Shown: positions 18,501 through 21,619 of the stretch, one piece after another | Layout: each line of letters starts with the position of its first letter | How positions within the stretch are numbered: position 1 is the stretch's first letter | NCBI RefSeq assembly: GCF_000330505.1 | Contig: NW_004440331.1 | Span: forward strand, 82,568 to 104,186 | DNA: 21,619 nt | Direction of reading: 5' to 3' | From: Entamoeba invadens IP1 | Taxonomy: Eukaryota; Evosea; Mastigamoebida; Endamoebidae | The notes under the pieces: generated by a model | Seen by the model: the letters and a program-made list of their open reading frames with translations, nothing else | Told to the model about the DNA's origin: nothing | Databases searched by the model: none | Position numbers and translations under genes: made by a program

Positions 18501-18785
18501 GCCTCATGTCCTCTTTTCTGTTTGTTCTTTAACTTTAAGTAATGAAGCAATGCCATTCAAATGATGATTAATATGAAGGTGAAGAAATTTAAAACACTCA
18601 ACGAACTCAACTCGGACCTCTTCGACTTCAGAATCATGTTTAAATGCACACCTCCTCATCAATTCCAATTGGAAGGATTCCAACCACAAACGGAAAACAC
18701 CAGAACCCTCTTCGAGAAGATCCAAATGAAGAGAATCGACAACATTAAACAGGTCGTGGAAATTATTGGGGAGAACATCAACTAA
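15527..18785 (+). CDS. MED14: Mediator complex subunit 14 (four-exon model)
   Basis: MED14 (Rgr1) is the backbone of Mediator, joining head, middle and tail modules that link transcription factors to RNA polymerase II in the nucleus. The N-terminal ~310 residues keep the family's order. There is a LIDVVRFSVSRVVHDI opening, VLVLTRWIGR (about 51-60; 'vkW' block), a helix QDIDHFNTACLQSIIALHSL, the FPEIPSALQVLLTANFELP block (about 102-120; 'ip.AidvLttG.y..LP' in other MED14s), and CWITVDNQ...VFWRIVSVNFYI ('tv....pWrll.leil'). The model joins 15527-16462, 16520-17193, 17241-18519 and 18579-18785, giving 1031 residues, near the size of yeast Rgr1. Introns 1 and 2 start with GTTTGTT and end in TAG. 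The last junction is weaker (GTTTGTTC to GAAG); without it the protein would end at 18564 with 977 residues. Codon use is uniform throughout the exons. No other Mediator gene is nearby. Confidence 0.85.
16463..16519 (+). other. MED14 intron 1
   Basis: The 57-base intron starts GTTTGTTTT and ends TTGGTAG. Its length is a multiple of three but it ends with an in-frame TAG, so leaving it in would truncate the protein at residue 330; removing it joins ...PLLSTDYF to DVSLPLPQQI in phase 0. Confidence 0.85.
17194..17240 (+). other. MED14 intron 2
   Basis: The 47-base intron opens GTTTGTT, is nearly all A/T inside, and closes TTATAG. Removal joins two frames that otherwise do not match. A second TAG at 17256-17258 would give a 65-base intron with the same frame and six fewer residues. 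Confidence 0.82.
18520..18578 (+). other. Possible MED14 intron 3 (unusual acceptor)
   Basis: A GTTTGTTC donor at 18520 is followed by no TAG; the first acceptor that keeps the frame is GAAG at 18578 (AAG ends at 18584 also fit). Downstream, 69 codons with AGA/CAA/ATC-rich use like the other exons (VKKFKTLNELNSDLFDF..., ending KQVVEIIGENIN) support a last exon. Confidence 0.5.
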
Positions 18786-19290
18786 AGACTGCCAGTAGTT
18801 GATACTTTCCTCTTTTTTGTAATTCATATTCTAGTCTATGTATGATATTAGTTATTTTAGTATACTATTACTATTTGAATAACAAATGTTATTCTATTTA
18901 TATATTAATATGTATCTAATTCTCCATTTTATTAGTATTTAATAGTATTATTATAATATACTATTAACAAACATGGTAATATTGAATTATAAGTACTTGG
19001 AGATAATCTGTCCATCAAAAAATCCGTTAGATACAAGATAATGGAGTGGCAGGGATAATGTTGGTGAGGCTGTAACTATTTGTCAGTAGTTATTTATATA
19101 TTGTTATATACAATATCATCTATATGACAATTATAGTAAAATTAATTATACTATATAGTATATAATATAATTATAAATTATAGATAAATACCTATACTAA
19201 TAAGTATGAAAACAATATACTATTTCTTTAACTAAGAAATAGTATATTGTTTCTCAACTTCTTTAAAAAAGAAATATAGTATTTTATAAT
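18786..19290. other. AT-rich convergent spacer with palindromes
   Basis: The stretch lies between the 3' ends of MED14 and of the VPS9 gene. It is A/T-rich and contains a 16-bp palindrome TATACTATATAGTATA (19147-19162), a perfect 19-bp hairpin (annotated separately) and a short hairpin made of TTCTTT/AAAGAA (about 19259-19274). No reading frame looks coding. Confidence 0.55.
19210..19252. repeat. Perfect 19-bp inverted repeat (hairpin)
   Basis: The left arm AAACAATATACTATTTCTT (19210-19228) is the exact reverse complement of the right arm at 19234-19252, with the 5-base loop TAACT between. On the minus strand it starts about 40 bases after the VPS9 stop codon, so it would sit in the 3' end of that transcript or just beyond. 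It may be a transcript-end structure, a miniature inverted-repeat relic, or a product of slipped repair. Similar AAGAAATA words recur right after it (about 19271-19277 and 19294-19301). Confidence 0.8.
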
Positions 19291-20284
19291 TTAAGAAATA
19301 CCATAGAACAAACGAGAGCTGAAGTTTGAGGTGAGTAAAGGTGTGTCGTTGAGTACAGTTGACCTTGGGTTGGCATTTCCAGTAATTTCCAAGACACTAG
19401 ACGCCGCGATTGTGAATGTTGTTAAGGAGAACCCGTATTGCGTTGAGAAGTCTTTAGCGCCGAAGTGCGATTCGACAAAAGCTGATATAGAGAAAGGGTG
19501 TTGAATCTTCGAACGGATCAAAATGAATTGAAGGATGGAGAGGTGAGCGTCGGCGTCGAAAGAGACAGGGACTTCGCCATGGACAGTAGCAAGTGATTTG
19601 TTAATTTCGTTCTGCACATCAACAAGACGATTTAACATAGAAGTAGCTGTTGTGCACTTTTCGATCATGTTAAGGACTTGCATTGCTTGGTCGTACATAT
19701 TTGTGAATGGGAAATGTTCATGTCGGATTTGGAGTAAATCGCGGAGATTCAGTTGGGCATACTTCTTCTGACATGAAATAAATAAGTTGTCCTTCTCTTT
19801 CATTTTCTGAAGAAAAAGACCATAGTGACGAGGACCAACCATTTTACTCACGTTATCTAAGATCCCAATTAATAATGGTTCCTCGTATTTATTTAAAGAT
19901 GGTTCTTTATACATAATCGCTGCTTTGATTGTTTCTATTATGTTAATAAACAGGTGTATTTTCTATGCTTCTAATATAAACACAAATTTATTATATACAT
20001 TTTTATATGCACTTTAAATTAATAATAGTGAACATAAAGAACAAACGGCAATTCACTGAAATAAGGCGATATATATAGTGAGTAAGTTCTTGTTGGTCAT
20101 ATTGACTTATATCAATTGCCTGAATCGTGGAATACAACGCGGCTAAAGTTGTTGTTATATCTTTGTAAGCAGGGTCAGACTCATTAGTAAGAATACCACG
20201 GAATACTGTCTCAGCAGCTTGTATTGGTTTTTGTTGTTGAAAAAGTGACGTAATTTGTTTTACTCTGTCTGTCGACATTGTCAT
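19291..20284 (-). CDS. VPS9-domain Rab guanine nucleotide exchange factor (two exons)
   Basis: Two minus-strand frames are one gene. Exon 1 (20284-20047) gives a helical N-terminus (MTMSTDRVKQITSLFQQQKP onward). A 112-base intron (20046-19935) begins GTTTGTTC and ends ATAATAG. Exon 2 (19934-19291) follows in frame through a split CAA codon, continuing TIKAAIMYKEPSLNKYEEPL. The product is 293 residues. The C-terminal half carries a VPS9 domain (about 165-265): SFDADAHLSILQFILIRSKI (D208 stands at the catalytic Asp of the ADxxLP motif), a middle FSISAFVESHFG, and QYGFSLTTFTIAASSVLEI (Y246 in the 'GYyltsl' motif). VPS9 domains load GTP on Rab5-type GTPases in early endosomes, so this may act in uptake and trafficking. 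The ADxxLP proline is lost. The start is the first in-frame ATG after a TTG-only extension; a second ATG two codons later is possible. Exon 2 alone, with its own ATG at 19914, would be a 207-residue truncated model. Confidence 0.83.
19935..20046 (-). other. Intron in the VPS9-domain gene
   Basis: The 112-base, A/T-rich segment starts GTTTGTTC and ends ATAATAG. Two other TAGs inside (after TTATAT and GAAGCA) would run into stops when spliced; only this acceptor keeps the frame. Confidence 0.8.
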
Positions 20285-20370
20285 ATTTTCAGTTTCAATT
20301 CGATTTTTATTTTTCAAAAACCTTTACAATTTATATAGTATTATAAACCATTAAATTTATTAACAGTTTT

Positions 20371-21048
20371 TTAATAGTAATTTGCTTGATAAAAACCATC
20401 GACTTCGTCTCTCTCAGAGTCTTGGAGGGATCCAGTCACAAACCAATTTTTTTGATTCTTTTGAAACACCGGAGAATAAGAACTAATCAATTCCCGTGTA
20501 AATATAACACTTTTGGTAACTTCAGAGACTTCAGACATGATTTTCTCGATACATCGACCAAACTCAAATAAGTCTTCTTTGTTGTAAATTAACTCATTTT
20601 TTGCTATCTGGTTGATTCTTACAAGTCGTTCTGTTACATTTGCCTTTTTGGTCTTTTTTTCTTCAAATGAAAATCCACAATTTTCAAGAATATATAATAT
20701 TCCATTACTAACTTGAGACTCTTTGTTTCGTTTCAGTTGTTTTGGAGAAGTCGCTTTTAAAGTAATTGGAGTGTATCCAAGGTCAGTTAATAATAAATTA
20801 CTTAAGTATCGAATACCATCTTGTGAAAACACTTTACCATCTTTGTCAATGATCTGTTCTGGAATTAACATTTTATTTGTATTTGTTGTTTTTTTCGTTT
20901 TAAGTACATTCACTGAAAACCCTTCTTGAGCAAGAAGATATATCATTGCATTTAAGACCAAACCTTCTTCGTTTCGGGAGTCAAGTTTCCTTTGTTTAAT
21001 AACTTCCTCAGTAACCGTAGATATTGTACGCCCTGTTCTTGAGTTCAT
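20371..21048 (-). CDS. Twin-repeat protein, unknown family (member B)
   Basis: The 225-residue product has two related units. Unit 1 (about 30-90) has helix LVLNAMIYLLAQEGFSVNV, a Lys/Thr turn (KTKKTTNTNK), MLIPEQI, then helix DGIRYLSNLLLTDL. Unit 2 (about 112-171) has helix VSNGILYILENCGFSF, turn KKTKKANVT, strand ERLVRINQIAKN, then helix KEDLFEFGRCIEKIM. A linker (about 92-110, KATSPKQLKRNKES) joins them. The pattern 'x-LYxLxxxGF-x-KTKK-x-LV/LIxxxQI-x-DxxxxxG/S' also occurs twice in the gene at 12456-13052, so both belong to one family. The basic turns may bind nucleic acid, but this is unproven. The tail (172-225) is Ser/Gln-rich and ends FYQANYY. No signal peptide or membrane segment is present. 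The ATG at 21048 is first in frame; the VPS9 gene starts 86 bases beyond its stop. Confidence 0.72.
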   Translation of the reverse strand: MNSRTGRTISTVTEEVIKQRKLDSRNEEGLVLNAMIYLLAQEGFSVNVLKTKKTTNTNKMLIPEQIIDKDGKVFSQDGIRYLSNLLLTDLGYTPITLKATSPKQLKRNKESQVSNGILYILENCGFSFEEKKTKKANVTERLVRINQIAKNELIYNKEDLFEFGRCIEKIMSEVSEVTKSVIFTRELISSYSPVFQKNQKNWFVTGSLQDSERDEVDGFYQANYY

Positions 21049-21619
21049 CCCATTACACTACCAGTTTTTGGACTACTTTTATTTACCCGACTTTTTATTT
21101 TCATTATCAATGAACATAACTTTCAAGAGTATTTCCAAAATTCACCAATAAAATGCATAATTATTAAAAGTCGGGATATTGTTGTTATTCAATTGCTCGG
21201 TTTCTGGCAAAACATTGGAATCTGTTACTTTTGATTTAATACATAAATTAATTTATTAAAGTTTAATTATATTTTATTAATAAAAAGTGTTGAAGGGTTA
21301 AAATTAATAACTATTATTTCAATAATTTAAAAAAAATATTAAATAATTCAACAACCATACAATATCAACTTTTTTTTTCTTTCGAAAAAATAAATTTAGT
21401 TAACACGTTTTTATTATTTGTTAAATGAAATATTCAATAATTTTAAAATGGTATAACAATTATCAATTTGCATCGTTGTTATTGTATGAAATTCCATAAT
21501 TTAATTGAGGCATTGAATAATATTTATAATTAAATTTTATTCATACTTTTTAATAAAAATGATTAATTAATAATATTATAATTAATAAAATTGTTGAAAA
21601 CGGCAAAAAAAAATAGTTT
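21049..21619. other. AT-rich terminal spacer
   Basis: The first ~100 bases would hold the promoter of the minus-strand twin-repeat gene. The rest is nearly all A/T with runs and short direct repeats of ATTAATAA-like words. I see no gene, RNA or clear element here. Confidence 0.5.

Noticed and set aside
18504..18827. Minus-strand 107-codon open frame with an ATG
   Set aside because: It lies antisense to the last MED14 exon, whose plus-strand codon use (AGA, CAA, TTC, ATC) matches the genes around it far better.
20003..20317. A separate small gene, possibly an ARPC5-like Arp2/3 subunit
   Set aside because: Its THYIYRLI end looked like ARPC5, but a GTTTGTTC donor at 20046 joins it in frame to the VPS9 exon, and no ARPC5 C-terminus follows.
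1..21619. A bacterial, plasmid or phage origin, or a CRISPR array
   Set aside because: Eukaryotic domains, spliceosomal introns and a tRNA with Pol III signals rule out a bacterial source, and no regularly spaced repeats were seen.

Overview
The window looks like nuclear DNA of an amoebozoan of the genus Entamoeba; its base and codon composition are closer to what I would expect of E. invadens than of E. histolytica, but the species is inference. The evidence is compact, mostly intronless genes on both strands, very AT-rich spacers, and a few short introns that open with GTTTGTT and mostly close with TAG. The spacers carry tiny promoters. The gene content is eukaryotic: RasGAP, BAR, TLDc, RRM-like, WD40, Mediator MED14 and VPS9 proteins, plus a Pol III tRNA gene. 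Nothing bacterial, viral or CRISPR-like was seen.

Layout, left to right. A minus-strand gene with a RasGAP-like domain runs off the left edge (1-877). A 1.9 kb AT-rich spacer follows, then a plus-strand BAR-domain gene (2795-3565) and a secreted serine hydrolase of the beta-lactamase fold (3639-4748). On the minus strand come a spliced or frameshifted multipass membrane protein (4996-5896) and a coiled-coil TLDc protein (6168-7301). The TLDc gene shares a 131-bp divergent promoter region with a degenerate multi-RRM-like protein (7433-8635). Two small convergent lineage-specific genes (8964-9362 and 9415-9813), a solitary tRNA-Gly(CCC) (10128-10197), a 1.1 kb spacer, a WD40-like gene (11276-12199) and a gene of an unknown twin-repeat family (12456-13052) follow.

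The stretch 13053-15526 holds no intact gene. At 13324-14897 it carries coding-like reading frames broken by in-frame stops and frame changes, which I read as a decayed gene or mobile element. At 15527-18785 the gene for Mediator subunit MED14 can be assembled from four exons; the single reading frames there are only fragments of it. It is followed by a spacer with a perfect 19-bp hairpin, a two-exon VPS9-domain Rab GEF (19291-20284), and a second member of the twin-repeat family (20371-21048).

The genes do not form a pathway. Several act in membrane traffic and small-GTPase signalling (RasGAP, BAR, VPS9), and one in transcription (MED14). The most useful new observations are the spliced models for MED14 and VPS9, the two related twin-repeat proteins of unknown function, and the large decayed locus.
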